A stretch of 10,218 nt of DNA from Oscillospiraceae bacterium (GCA_022511485.1 JAFLUJ010000356.1:1-10218), one strand, 5' to 3'; counted from the stretch's first letter, positions 1 through 6,204 are shown. The notes: generated by a model not told the origin, from the sequence alone. Made by a program: numbers and translations.

Positions 1-617
1 ATGATAGAGGTAAGATCAAAGCCATGAAACAGCTTTAACGCTCTGATGATCTTTGCTGCCAGCGGAAGCACTGCTGCTGAGCAGATAGATATTGAATGCC
101 GGAAGTTTCCGAATCCCCGCTTTTTGCAGCCGCCTATCACAAAAAGGATTATCATAACACTTTGTGCAAGCATTGAGGCAGACATAATAAAAAATCCCCA
201 ATTATATTTGACCTGCGGGATAAACATCAAGTCATACGGGGTTTTCTCAAAGCTTCTGAAGAAAAAGTGCATCCTGCTGTCGGTAAGCGCTGTTACGATC
301 CCTATCATATCCAGACCGAGAAGTCCGGCATTGACATATGCGGGAATGTCGACCTCGCAGTATTTGCCGCAGAAGCAGTATATAAAGTAAAGAGAAAAAG
401 CCGCGCCCATAACGTCAATTGTATTGACTGCCAGCGCGGCATCGGTGGTTTCCGAAAGTATCACCATTGTATAGCCAATACTGCCCACAAATGATGACAT
501 CACCGCTGCTGTAAGCATTGAGCTCACATCATCGCTGTGCTTTGCAAGCATATAGACTGTAAATAAAAATACAACGATTATACTTAATATTTGTATTGTC
601 ATAAGAATCGCCATCAT
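1..617 (-). CDS. Partial seven-helix membrane sensor-like protein (N-terminal 205 residues)
   Basis: An open frame runs without a stop from the end of the HD-GYP gene off the left edge of the window, so the C-terminus is missing. The visible protein begins MMAILMTIQILSIIVVF and shows about six hydrophobic segments, near residues 3-25, 32-54, 61-83, 93-112, 140-162 and 175-193, with few charged residues. This spacing, and the segment LPLAAKIIRALKLFHGFDLT, resemble the N-terminal 7TM sensor region found on clostridial histidine kinases and diguanylate cyclases (HisKA_7TM type). That family match is from memory and moderate. The output domain (kinase, GGDEF or HD-GYP) would lie beyond the window. 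The start at 617 is chosen because ATGA overlaps the stop of the HD-GYP gene and AAGGAG lies 11 bases upstream; a second in-frame ATG follows at 614. The overlap implies translational coupling and a shared signalling role. Confidence 0.8.
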   Translation of the reverse strand, partial: MMAILMTIQILSIIVVFLFTVYMLAKHSDDVSSMLTAAVMSSFVGSIGYTMVILSETTDAALAVNTIDVMGAAFSLYFIYCFCGKYCEVDIPAYVNAGLLGLDMIGIVTALTDSRMHFFFRSFEKTPYDLMFIPQVKYNWGFFIMSASMLAQSVMIILFVIGGCKKRGFGNFRHSISICSAAVLPLAAKIIRALKLFHGFDLTSI

Positions 618-1774
618 ACTTCACGCTGCTCCTTAGTCCTGAGACATTCCTCAATCTTGTCGCTGATGCTTATAAAAATATCAGTGAGGGCAGGGTCAAA
701 AAACACTCCCTTATCCTCGGTGATTATCTGCATTGCCTTTTCGTGGGAGAACGCTTCCTTGTAGGAGCGCTTTGAAGTGAGTGCGTCATATACGTCCACA
801 ATGGAAAGAATCCTTGCGCAAAGGGGAATATCCTCTCCGGCTATGCCTGAGGGATACCCTGTGCCGTTCCATCTTTCATGGTGGTAAAGAGCCATATCCC
901 TTGCGATATGCAGGAAAGATGTATCGGAATCCTCAATAATCTTCATTGTATCATAGATCTTATCAAATGCGGAGGCTCCCAGCAGTGAGTGATTGGCAGA
1001 GTCCTCCACAGAGCTGAAAATGTGCAGGAAGGTATCTCCTCCGATATTTGTATGAGTTTTCATATGTTCAAATTCTTTCTCGTCCAGAACGCTTTCCTTT
1101 CGCAGGACAGAGTCATTTATGCCTATTTTTCCTATGTCATGAAGTGGAGCTGCTCTTACCAGATCACGCTTATAGGATGGAGTAAGTATATCCTTGTACG
1201 GATCAAGCTGTGAGAGCTCGTCAAGGAAGATGGAAAAATACCTGGTGGTGTTCTTGATATGACCGCCGGTAGTTCCGTCACGGGATTCAACAAGCTCGGC
1301 GAAGCAGTAGGACATAACATCCTGGAGACGTTCGATAACGGCAGTTTTCTCGTCCACCATTTCTTCCAGATGATGACGGTATCCGCTGAGCTCAAGCTGC
1401 GTCTCGATACGGCTGAGCATTATTGCAGTGACAAAGGGCTTTCTGATGAAGTCCACAGCGCCAAGCTCCAGACATCTGAGCTCCATGTCCGCGTCCACCT
1501 CGGCTGTCAGGATGATAACAGGGATATTTGCGGTTGACTGATCCGCTTTAAGGGCTGAAAGGACATCGCAGCCGTCCATTTCAGGCATATTGACATCAAG
1601 CAGGATAAGATCGGGAATGACCTTGCCCAGAAATTTCAGCGCCTGAGCTCCGGAGCTTGCCAGAGTGAGCTTATAGCGGTCTCCCAGAAGCTTCTGAGCG
1701 TATTTCAGATTTGACGGTACATCGTCAACAACAAGTATATGTTTTTGTGCTGTTTCAGACATATTTACAATCAT
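614..1774 (-). CDS. Response regulator with HD-GYP domain, predicted c-di-GMP phosphodiesterase
   Basis: The 386-residue cytoplasmic protein has a receiver domain at about residues 12-125, with acidic pair D17-D18, phospho-acceptor D60 in LILLDVNMP, T90 and K112 in RKP. A short coiled linker (about 130-155) leads to an HD-GYP domain at about 156-375. The catalytic motifs are present: ESRDGTTGGH (163-171 region), LHDIGKIGI with H212-D213, H241, H298-H299, GTGYP (304-308), and DVYDALTSKRSYKEA. HD-GYP proteins hydrolyse c-di-GMP to pGpG or GMP, so phosphorylation of D60 probably controls turnover; that is family knowledge, not tested here. The next gene overlaps by ATGA and encodes a membrane sensor-like protein, a plausible partner. 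The start at 1774 gives MIVNMSETAQKH; an internal ATG at 1762 is an alternative, as a hairpin sits just before 1774. All key residues are intact. Confidence 0.93.
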   Translation of the reverse strand: MIVNMSETAQKHILVVDDVPSNLKYAQKLLGDRYKLTLASSGAQALKFLGKVIPDLILLDVNMPEMDGCDVLSALKADQSTANIPVIILTAEVDADMELRCLELGAVDFIRKPFVTAIMLSRIETQLELSGYRHHLEEMVDEKTAVIERLQDVMSYCFAELVESRDGTTGGHIKNTTRYFSIFLDELSQLDPYKDILTPSYKRDLVRAAPLHDIGKIGINDSVLRKESVLDEKEFEHMKTHTNIGGDTFLHIFSSVEDSANHSLLGASAFDKIYDTMKIIEDSDTSFLHIARDMALYHHERWNGTGYPSGIAGEDIPLCARILSIVDVYDALTSKRSYKEAFSHEKAMQIITEDKGVFFDPALTDIFISISDKIEECLRTKEQREV

Positions 1775-1799
1775 GCTCCCCTACGGGAGCATTACTCCT
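1772..1799 (-). promoter_or_regulatory. Hairpin between Shine-Dalgarno and start codon of the HD-GYP gene
   Basis: On the minus strand AAGGAG (about 1799-1794) is followed by TAAT and then a perfect 6-bp stem, GCTCCC (1790-1785), loop GTAG, GGGAGC (1780-1775), which abuts the ATG at 1774-1772. Unfolded, AAGGAG is 19 bases from the ATG, too far for normal initiation. Folded, the hairpin leaves only about 4 bases between them. The 3' arm also contains GGGGAG, which could act as a second, sequestered ribosome binding site, for instance for the ATG at 1762. AAGGAG also lies 2 bases before a three-codon frame ATG CTC CCG TAG. Which option works in the cell cannot be told from sequence. Confidence 0.5.
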
Positions 1800-1815
1800 T
1801 CCGCGTATGTTAATG

Positions 1816-1830
1816 ACAAATAATATTTGT
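1816..1830. promoter_or_regulatory. 15-base palindrome, candidate operator
   Basis: ACAAATA-A-TATTTGT is a perfect 7-1-7 inverted repeat in the gap between fapA and the HD-GYP gene, about 42-56 bases upstream of the HD-GYP start. Its size suits a dimeric regulator, and it lies where a promoter for the HD-GYP gene could be. I found no convincing -35/-10 pair around it. In AT-rich DNA a palindrome of this length can arise by chance. Confidence 0.35.
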
Positions 1831-1854
1831 ATAGCAAACAATGCTTACGACGGC

Positions 1855-1904
1855 TTTGTGCGTCAAAGCACAAAACACGCAGTCTGAAGCTTTCCGGTCT
1901 TCAG
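1855..1904 (-). other. Two hairpins in the fapA to HD-GYP intergenic RNA
   Basis: Read on the minus strand, the transcript passes first through CTGAAG (1904-1899), a 9-base loop and CTTCAG (1889-1884), then through TTTGTGC (1874-1868), a 6-base loop and GCACAAA (1861-1855). Neither is followed by a run of T, so neither is a good intrinsic terminator. The 182-base gap is therefore more likely a structured read-through leader than an operon boundary. No known riboswitch was recognised. Confidence 0.45.
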
Positions 1905-1956
1905 GCATGACCTCTGACATTACAAAACATACCCATCCCGGGAATAAACTCAGCCG

Positions 1957-3354
1957 TTACAGCGGCATTGCGTGTATCTCTCCGTCATCGCCGATCACTA
2001 CCCTTGTCCGTACTTGTTCAGTCTCCACCTTTAATGTAGCGTCATTTATAATAATTTTAACGCCCGGATACATATATCCCTGACATTTTACAGAAAGATG
2101 CTGTTTCTGTGCAAGGGCAACATCTATTTCGTCGATACGCTGCCACATTTTTTTAGTCTCCACACCGATAAGGATCTTCTGACGGCAGGCATTGCCAAGC
2201 ATTTCCTCCTTGTCCTCCGGAAGGGTATGAAGCTCCTTTTTCTTCTTATTAAGGAAGTCTATGACCAGCACTACCTTTTCAAGATCAGCCGTAAGCTTTT
2301 CTATCTGCCTGTTTACAGCTTCCTTCTCCTCGGAAAGCAGCGCATTATCTCCTATAGTAAGCAAAGTGGGAGTATAATTTTTTGTTCCTATGCTGGAAGC
2401 TTCAACGCTGTTGAGACAGGTATATTTTCCGCCCATCATGCCTCCGCCCTTGCCCTTTGTGGTAAGGAAACCTCCGCAGTAAACGTCACAGACAACAAAG
2501 TTAGAAGAGGTAAGATCTCCGTCACAGCTGATATTTGAGTGCTCACAGAAATTTATCGTCACCGATCCGTGAGCCACTACAGTTGAATTGATACAGCCCT
2601 TCTTTATCACTATGTCGCCGTCTGCTTCAAGTGTAGCACCGTTTACATTTCCGCCGACGATGATATTGGAGTTCGAGGATATTTTGAATCCCTCAAGGAC
2701 TTCGCCCTTGATGATTACATCTCCCACAAAGGAAATATTTCCCACAGAAGAGTCCAGATTGCCGTTGATGGTGACAACCTGTTCAATTCCGAACGCTCCG
2801 TTTTTGTAGTTGATATTTCCGTCAACGGCGGCAATTATCTGCTTGCCGTCCTCGGTAAGAGAGGTATTTGGTCCAAGACTGAACTGGGCTTTCCTTCCGG
2901 TTTTCTGCCTGAGAACTCTTCCGCGGACATCCATACCGGGAGTACCCTCCGTCGGGTGGGTTATATCTGCGATAACATCTCCGGCATATACAGTTCTTAC
3001 CATACCCAGGTTCTTATAGTCCACGAAGCCGCGCTCGTCCTCAACAGGAGCAGCCGCATTCTGTTTATCGTAATAATATGTAATTGTTCCGTCTATTCCG
3101 TTTTCGGCCTTAGTCCATTCGGCAATAGTATATTTATCGCCGTACAGCTTTTCTTTGACGATGCGCTTTATCATTTCCTCATTAATGCCATATGTAATTT
3201 TATTAAGATCAAGTGCGCTTTTTATCAGACTTTCGGTGACGTGCTCACCGCCGAATTTTGGTCCGCTGACCGTAACATACGCCTCAGACCCGTTTGAAGC
3301 AACTGAGACAGTTACAGTGCTGTGAACAGGTAAATTTACTTTAGTATCAGCCAT
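1957..3354 (-). CDS. FapA/DUF342 family protein
   Basis: The 465-residue protein lacks a signal peptide or membrane segment and should be cytoplasmic. Residues 1-100 form a variable N-terminal region. Family signatures follow: GFVDYKNLG (109-117), AGDVIADITHPTEGTPGMDVRGR (124-146) and GDGN-like AAVDGNINY (175-183). Residues about 195-335 are regularly spaced beta strands with D/N-G turns (for example VGDVIIKGEV, VGGNVNGATLEADGDIVIKKG), as expected for a right-handed beta-helix, ending in GGGMMGGKYTCLNSVEASSIGT. Residues about 338-420 are charged and helical, probably a coiled coil, before a short C-terminal beta region. Members are named flagellar assembly protein A, but their biochemical role is unsettled and they also occur beside signalling genes. 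No flagellar genes are visible here, so a signalling or scaffold role with the downstream HD-GYP protein is inferred. GGAGGA lies 5 bases before the ATG. The length is near that of the family. Confidence 0.88.
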   Translation of the reverse strand: MADTKVNLPVHSTVTVSVASNGSEAYVTVSGPKFGGEHVTESLIKSALDLNKITYGINEEMIKRIVKEKLYGDKYTIAEWTKAENGIDGTITYYYDKQNAAAPVEDERGFVDYKNLGMVRTVYAGDVIADITHPTEGTPGMDVRGRVLRQKTGRKAQFSLGPNTSLTEDGKQIIAAVDGNINYKNGAFGIEQVVTINGNLDSSVGNISFVGDVIIKGEVLEGFKISSNSNIIVGGNVNGATLEADGDIVIKKGCINSTVVAHGSVTINFCEHSNISCDGDLTSSNFVVCDVYCGGFLTTKGKGGGMMGGKYTCLNSVEASSIGTKNYTPTLLTIGDNALLSEEKEAVNRQIEKLTADLEKVVLVIDFLNKKKKELHTLPEDKEEMLGNACRQKILIGVETKKMWQRIDEIDVALAQKQHLSVKCQGYMYPGVKIIINDATLKVETEQVRTRVVIGDDGEIHAMPL

Positions 3355-3390
3355 AAATATCCTCCGGGTTCAAGATGCTTTATCGAACTA

Positions 3391-3412
3391 CAGTCTATCT
3401 GCAAACAGACTG
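3391..3412 (-). other. Hairpin in the fapA 5' untranslated region
   Basis: CAGTCT (3391-3396) and AGACTG (3407-3412) form a 6-bp stem with a 10-base loop, about 40-60 bases upstream of the fapA start and just inside the predicted transcript. There is no T-run after it on the minus strand, so it is not an attenuator by itself. Its function is unknown. Confidence 0.35.
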
Positions 3413-3425
3413 CTTTATTGTATTA

Positions 3426-3454
3426 ATTATACAACATTAAGAAAAAAAAAGCAA
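3426..3454 (-). promoter_or_regulatory. Promoter for fapA
   Basis: On the minus strand TTGCTT (3454-3449), a 17-base spacer and a perfect TATAAT (3431-3426) form a sigma-A type promoter. Transcription should start near 3419, giving a leader of about 65 bases before the fapA ATG. It is divergent from the deacetylase promoter about 120 bp away; the DNA between them is very AT-rich with A and T runs. Confidence 0.65.
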
Positions 3455-3573
3455 TAGAATATTGAACATTTTTATAAATTTTTAAAAAATATTCTTAAGA
3501 TTCAAAAAAATGGCAATTTATTTTTGCAGATAAATCATGATTTACACTACTAAAACACTTAACAAATTCCCCA

Positions 3574-3602
3574 TTGCATTTTCACTGATCCTATGCTATA
3601 AT
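3574..3602 (+). promoter_or_regulatory. Promoter for the polysaccharide deacetylase gene
   Basis: TTGCAT (3574-3579), a 17-base spacer and TATAAT (3597-3602), with TG one base upstream (TGCTATAAT, an extended -10), form a strong sigma-A promoter. Transcription should begin near 3609, giving a leader of about 27 bases. GGAG at 3624-3627 lies 8 bases from the ATG at 3636. Confidence 0.75.
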
Positions 3603-3635
3603 TATATACAAATTTGAAATTACGGAGCTGAAACT

Positions 3636-4262
3636 ATGCATGAGGATAAAATAATCGCTCTTACCTTTGACGACGGTCCCGGTATCACCACTACGGTGCA
3701 GATACTTGATATACTTCAAAAATATGACGTTCCCGCAAGCTTTTTTGTGGTAGGAAACAATATCAGCTCTCAGACTGAGGAGGTAATGCGCCGTGCTGTC
3801 AGCATGGGCTGCGAAATACAGAATCACTCCCGCACTCACCGGGATATGACCGTCATGACAGCGGAAGAGATAACCGAAGAGATAAGATTCACCTCTGACA
3901 GGGTCAGAGAGGCTGTGGGAAAAGCTCCGGAGTTTTTCCGTCCTCCCTATATTGCGGTAAACGACCTGATGCGTCAGACAGTAGGTTTGCCGTTTATACA
4001 GGGCGTCGGCGCGGAAGACTATCTTGACGAAGTCTCCGCACAGGAGCGGTGCGATCGTATCATCGCTCAGGCTGGAGACGGAAAGGTTATCCTGCTCCAC
4101 GACAAGGAGGGAAACTTCCGCACTGTTGACGCCGTGGAAATGATCATCCCGAAGCTCAAAGCGGAGGGATACAGGTTCGTGACGATCTCCGACTTGTTTA
4201 AAGAAAAAGGTATCACTCCAAAAGTGGGAGCAATGTATACCACTGTATTTGAAGAATGGTAA
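3636..4262 (+). CDS. Polysaccharide deacetylase (NodB/CE4 family), no signal peptide
   Basis: The 208-residue protein is essentially a bare NodB domain. Visible motifs are TFDDGP (10-15, catalytic base D12 and metal ligand D13), HSRTH (64-68, metal ligands H64 and H68), FRPPY (101-105) and ILLHD (152-156, catalytic H155). The usual fourth motif with an Asp and Trp is replaced by GVGAEDYLDE (123-132), which lacks the Trp. CE4 enzymes remove acetyl groups from N-acetylglucosamine in peptidoglycan or chitin-like polymers, or from acetylated xylan. Most such bacterial enzymes are exported, but this one starts MHEDKIIALTF, with no signal peptide, lipobox or anchor, so it appears cytoplasmic or uses an unrecognised route. 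The substrate is unknown. The upstream leader was checked: the promoter and GGAG fit the ATG at 3636, leaving no room for a missed N-terminal leader. It is monocistronic, ending at a strong terminator. Confidence 0.9.
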   Translation: MHEDKIIALTFDDGPGITTTVQILDILQKYDVPASFFVVGNNISSQTEEVMRRAVSMGCEIQNHSRTHRDMTVMTAEEITEEIRFTSDRVREAVGKAPEFFRPPYIAVNDLMRQTVGLPFIQGVGAEDYLDEVSAQERCDRIIAQAGDGKVILLHDKEGNFRTVDAVEMIIPKLKAEGYRFVTISDLFKEKGITPKVGAMYTTVFEEW

Positions 4263-4266
4263 GCAA

Positions 4267-4295
4267 AAGGGTAAAGACTGAGTCTTTACCCTTTA
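4267..4295. terminator. Bidirectional intrinsic terminator
   Basis: A perfect 13-bp stem, AAAGGGTAAAGAC (4267-4279) and GTCTTTACCCTTT (4283-4295), with loop TGA, begins 4 bases after the deacetylase stop and 16 bases beyond the end of the convergent gene. The stem ends in CCCTTTAT on the plus strand and CCCTTTTG on the minus strand, so it can end transcripts from both sides. Confidence 0.9.
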
Positions 4296-4310
4296 TAGCC
4301 TTAAGTTATA

Positions 4311-4754
4311 TCACAGGATCTCACCGCAGCGGTAACATTCGGCAATGTAATCTCTTGGCTGATAGAAAAAATCTGAATTATAATTTGAAATAGCTTTATC
4401 TATCCACGAAGAATATACTGCTTTTAATGTTTCAATGACATTTCCGTTGTCGGCGTCCTCGATCAGACGTTCGTAGACCTTGCCAATGTCCCAGTAGCCG
4501 GGAGCTTCATACCGGCAGCTTTTTTCATTGTCAAAGCTGCCGGTGGGGATATGGCATATGTTTATAAATTCATCGGCAACACTTGCAATTGGTTCACAGT
4601 GAAGAACATCTGCATGGCTGTAAATACGCAAAAGTGTTTTATCTCCAAGCGCAGAAACGACCTCCGATCTTTTCAGTTTACACTGTCTGCCGATAAATTC
4701 TATAAGGCTGCACGTATAAAACAGTGCGTTATCATTCTTTGTCACTGACTTCAT
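4311..4754 (-). CDS. DUF3791-like partner protein of the DUF3990-like gene, with C-terminal extension
   Basis: This 147-residue protein has no signal peptide or membrane segment. Residues about 8-66 (LFYTCSLIEFIGRQCKLKR through ADEFI) resemble DUF3791, a small helical domain usually found beside DUF3990 genes; the match is from memory. Typical DUF3791 proteins are only about 60-80 residues, so the second half, about 67-147, is extra. It is rich in aromatic residues and Cys, including APGYWDIGKVYERLIEDAD, SWIDKAISNYNSDFFYQ and CYRCGEIL. The gene overlaps the upstream gene by 23 bases and is translated in another frame. The start is uncertain: for the ATG at 4754 the AAAGGA is only 1 base away, while a GTG at 4745 (fourth codon) has a 10-base spacing and may be the true start. 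By position and co-transcription it may be an antitoxin or chaperone for its neighbour; this is inference. Confidence 0.75.
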   Translation of the reverse strand: MKSVTKNDNALFYTCSLIEFIGRQCKLKRSEVVSALGDKTLLRIYSHADVLHCEPIASVADEFINICHIPTGSFDNEKSCRYEAPGYWDIGKVYERLIEDADNGNVIETLKAVYSSWIDKAISNYNSDFFYQPRDYIAECYRCGEIL

Positions 4755-5205
4755 ATCCTTTCATAAACTCAAGCGCCGCAAGCGCTCTTGCGGAGTGAAA
4801 GCTTATCTGATGTGTAGGCTTTTTGAATCTGGCAAGCTCCCAGAAAGCAGCTCTTGAAATTTTTTTATCCACAAAGTCCTGCACATAATTAAATATTGTA
4901 TCGTTTGCCATCGGACCTTCTACAATATCATAATCGTGCGGATTTCCCATGCGGCATGATACAATGAAGTCAAGCCATTCCTCTGTCATTTCAGAAAATA
5001 CCAGAATTTTTAATGATTCATCCGGAGTGTATCTGTATTCACTTATAAATCCTTTTCCATTAAATCTGGTTGCCCATCGTTTTGCCTGTTCTTGTAATAG
5101 TGTACAGTAGAATCCAAAATAAAAATCCTTATGAAATCTTGCAGTTCTGATTTCAGGATATTCGACAATTTCTTTACTTCCATGATACAAAATTATACTG
5201 TCCAT
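4732..5205 (-). CDS. DUF3990-like protein, putative ADP-ribosyltransferase-fold toxin or effector
   Basis: The 157-residue cytoplasmic protein carries the ordered motifs I associate with DUF3990: ILYHGS (5-10, with H8), DFYFGFYCT (27-35, with Y33), EQAKRWA (39-45), DYDIVEGPMANDTIF (91-105) and THQISFHSARALAALEF (131-147, with Q134). DUF3990 belongs, as far as I recall, to the ADP-ribosyltransferase superfamily, whose members move ADP-ribose from NAD+ to proteins, nucleic acids or small molecules. H8 and Y33 fit the first two parts of an H-Y-E/Q active site, and Q134 may be the third; this alignment is inferred. AAAGGA lies 7 bases before the ATG, behind a strong private promoter. The gene overlaps its DUF3791-like partner by 23 bases (or 14 if that starts at GTG). 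The tight pairing suggests a toxin-antitoxin module. Its target is unknown. Confidence 0.82.
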   Translation of the reverse strand: MDSIILYHGSKEIVEYPEIRTARFHKDFYFGFYCTLLQEQAKRWATRFNGKGFISEYRYTPDESLKILVFSEMTEEWLDFIVSCRMGNPHDYDIVEGPMANDTIFNYVQDFVDKKISRAAFWELARFKKPTHQISFHSARALAALEFMKGYEVSDKE

Positions 5206-5235
5206 CTCGTGATCCTTTCGACTAAATAGGTCTTT

Positions 5236-5269
5236 TTGTAATTATATCATATTCTTACAATTATTTCAA
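5236..5269 (-). promoter_or_regulatory. Promoter and inverted repeat of the DUF3990-like module
   Basis: On the minus strand TTGAAA (5269-5264), 17 bases, and TATAAT (5246-5241) with an upstream TG (TGATATAAT, extended -10) make one of the strongest promoters in the window, starting transcription near 5234. The inverted repeat TTGTAA (5260-5255 on the minus strand) and TTACAA (5241-5236) brackets the -10 box with 13 bases between arms. A dimeric protein bound there would block transcription, as with autoregulated toxin-antitoxin operons. The promoter is well supported; the operator role is a guess. Confidence 0.7.
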
Positions 5270-5303
5270 GCACGTAAGATAATAAATTTTAGATAATCAT
5301 ACA

Positions 5304-5331
5304 AAAGGCTGCGCAGTTTTACGCAGCCTTT
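5304..5331 (-). terminator. Terminator of the sugar ABC transporter operon
   Basis: The 10-bp stem AAAGGCTGCG (5304-5313) and CGCAGCCTTT (5322-5331), with an 8-base loop, is followed on the minus strand by CCTTTTGT. It lies 33 bases past the stop of the second permease and separates the operon from the downstream promoter of the DUF3990-like module. The plus-strand side also has a T-run (5336-5341), but nothing is transcribed into it from that side. Confidence 0.85.
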
Positions 5332-5364
5332 CAAGTTTTTATACGTTCTGTCTTTTGACCGGTG

Positions 5365-6204
5365 TTACCCTTTCACCGCTCCGGCGATAACTCCCTCAAT
5401 GATATACCGCTGACAGAACAGATAGAAAATTATTATGGGCACGATTGCAAGCACCAGCATTGCCATGAAGCCTCCCCAGTTTACCGAACCGTACGCTCCC
5501 TGCATTGCTATCTGTATCGCCACCGGAAGGGTCTTGCTCTGAGTGCCGAGTATCAGATAGGGCAGCAGATAATCGTTCCATATCCACATTGCGTTCAGGA
5601 TAGTGACCGTTATCGCTGTTGGCTTCATTATGGGGAAGACTATCCAGAAAAATGTCCTGACAGGATCGCATCCGTCAATGTTGGCGGCTTCCTCCAGTTC
5701 AAGAGGGATACCCTTTACAAATCCACTGAGCATGAACACCGACAGACCTGCTCCGAAGCCGATATAGACGAAGATTATCCCCACCGGATTGTTGAAGCGT
5801 ATTTTCGTCACCACATATGTCATGGTATACATCACCATCTGGAACGGTACTATCATGCTGAAAATGAAGACGCTGTATATAGCCTTTGTGAGACGGCTTT
5901 TCACCCGCACAAGATACCATGCGGTCATTGAAGCAAGGACAGTCAGTATCACCACCGAGAACACCGTTATAAACAGGGAGCGGAAAAACGCCCATCCTAT
6001 GCCTGCACTTTTTATCCCGGTGACATAGTTTTCCATACCTGCAAAGGTCTTGCTGTCCGGAAGCTTAAATGGACTTCCCATAATGCTGAATTTGGTCTTG
6101 AAGGAGTTTATAAACACTATCAGTATAGGAAACAGAAACAGCGCTGCAAGAACTATCATCAGAATGAACAGGGTGTTGTTGATGAACCGTTTTCTTTCGG
6201 TCAT
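5365..6204 (-). CDS. Sugar ABC transporter permease, CUT1 type (MalG-like)
   Basis: The 279-residue membrane protein should have six transmembrane helices, the first at about residues 9-31 (TLFILMIVLAALFLFPILIVF). The permease signature lies near 170-193: LEEAANIDGCDPVRTFFWIV followed by FPIMKP. This EAA loop docks the cytoplasmic ATPase. MalG-type partners of CUT1 systems end in IIEGVIAGAVKG-like sequences, and the C-terminus here, RYIIEGVIAGAVKG, matches. With the other permease it forms the channel through which a sugar or oligosaccharide enters. Its ATG overlaps the stop of the upstream permease as TGATG, and an almost ideal AAGGAGGTGGA (6221-6211) sits inside the end of that gene, so the two are translationally coupled. 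The substrate cannot be read from the sequence. No ATPase gene follows; the operon ends at a terminator. Confidence 0.92.
   Translation of the reverse strand: MTERKRFINNTLFILMIVLAALFLFPILIVFINSFKTKFSIMGSPFKLPDSKTFAGMENYVTGIKSAGIGWAFFRSLFITVFSVVILTVLASMTAWYLVRVKSRLTKAIYSVFIFSMIVPFQMVMYTMTYVVTKIRFNNPVGIIFVYIGFGAGLSVFMLSGFVKGIPLELEEAANIDGCDPVRTFFWIVFPIMKPTAITVTILNAMWIWNDYLLPYLILGTQSKTLPVAIQIAMQGAYGSVNWGGFMAMLVLAIVPIIIFYLFCQRYIIEGVIAGAVKG

Noticed and set aside
46..494. Plus-strand open frames near the left edge
   Set aside because: They are antisense to a continuous minus-strand frame with clear transmembrane periodicity that is coupled to the HD-GYP gene.
1791..1956. Possible c-di-GMP-I riboswitch upstream of the HD-GYP gene
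   Set aside because: GACGCACAAAGCC resembles the family's GACGCAAAGCC but has two extra bases, and the paired GGGCAAACC and the second-helix receptor elements are not found.
2098..2538. 146-codon open frame on the plus strand
   Set aside because: It is antisense to the fapA gene, has no ribosome binding site and resembles no family.
3591..4100. 169-codon open frame on the minus strand
   Set aside because: It is antisense to the deacetylase, whose NodB motifs are clear, and has no promoter or ribosome binding site.
5362..5931. 189-codon open frame on the plus strand
   Set aside because: It is antisense to the MalG-like permease and very rich in His, Tyr and Cys, typical of a shadow frame.
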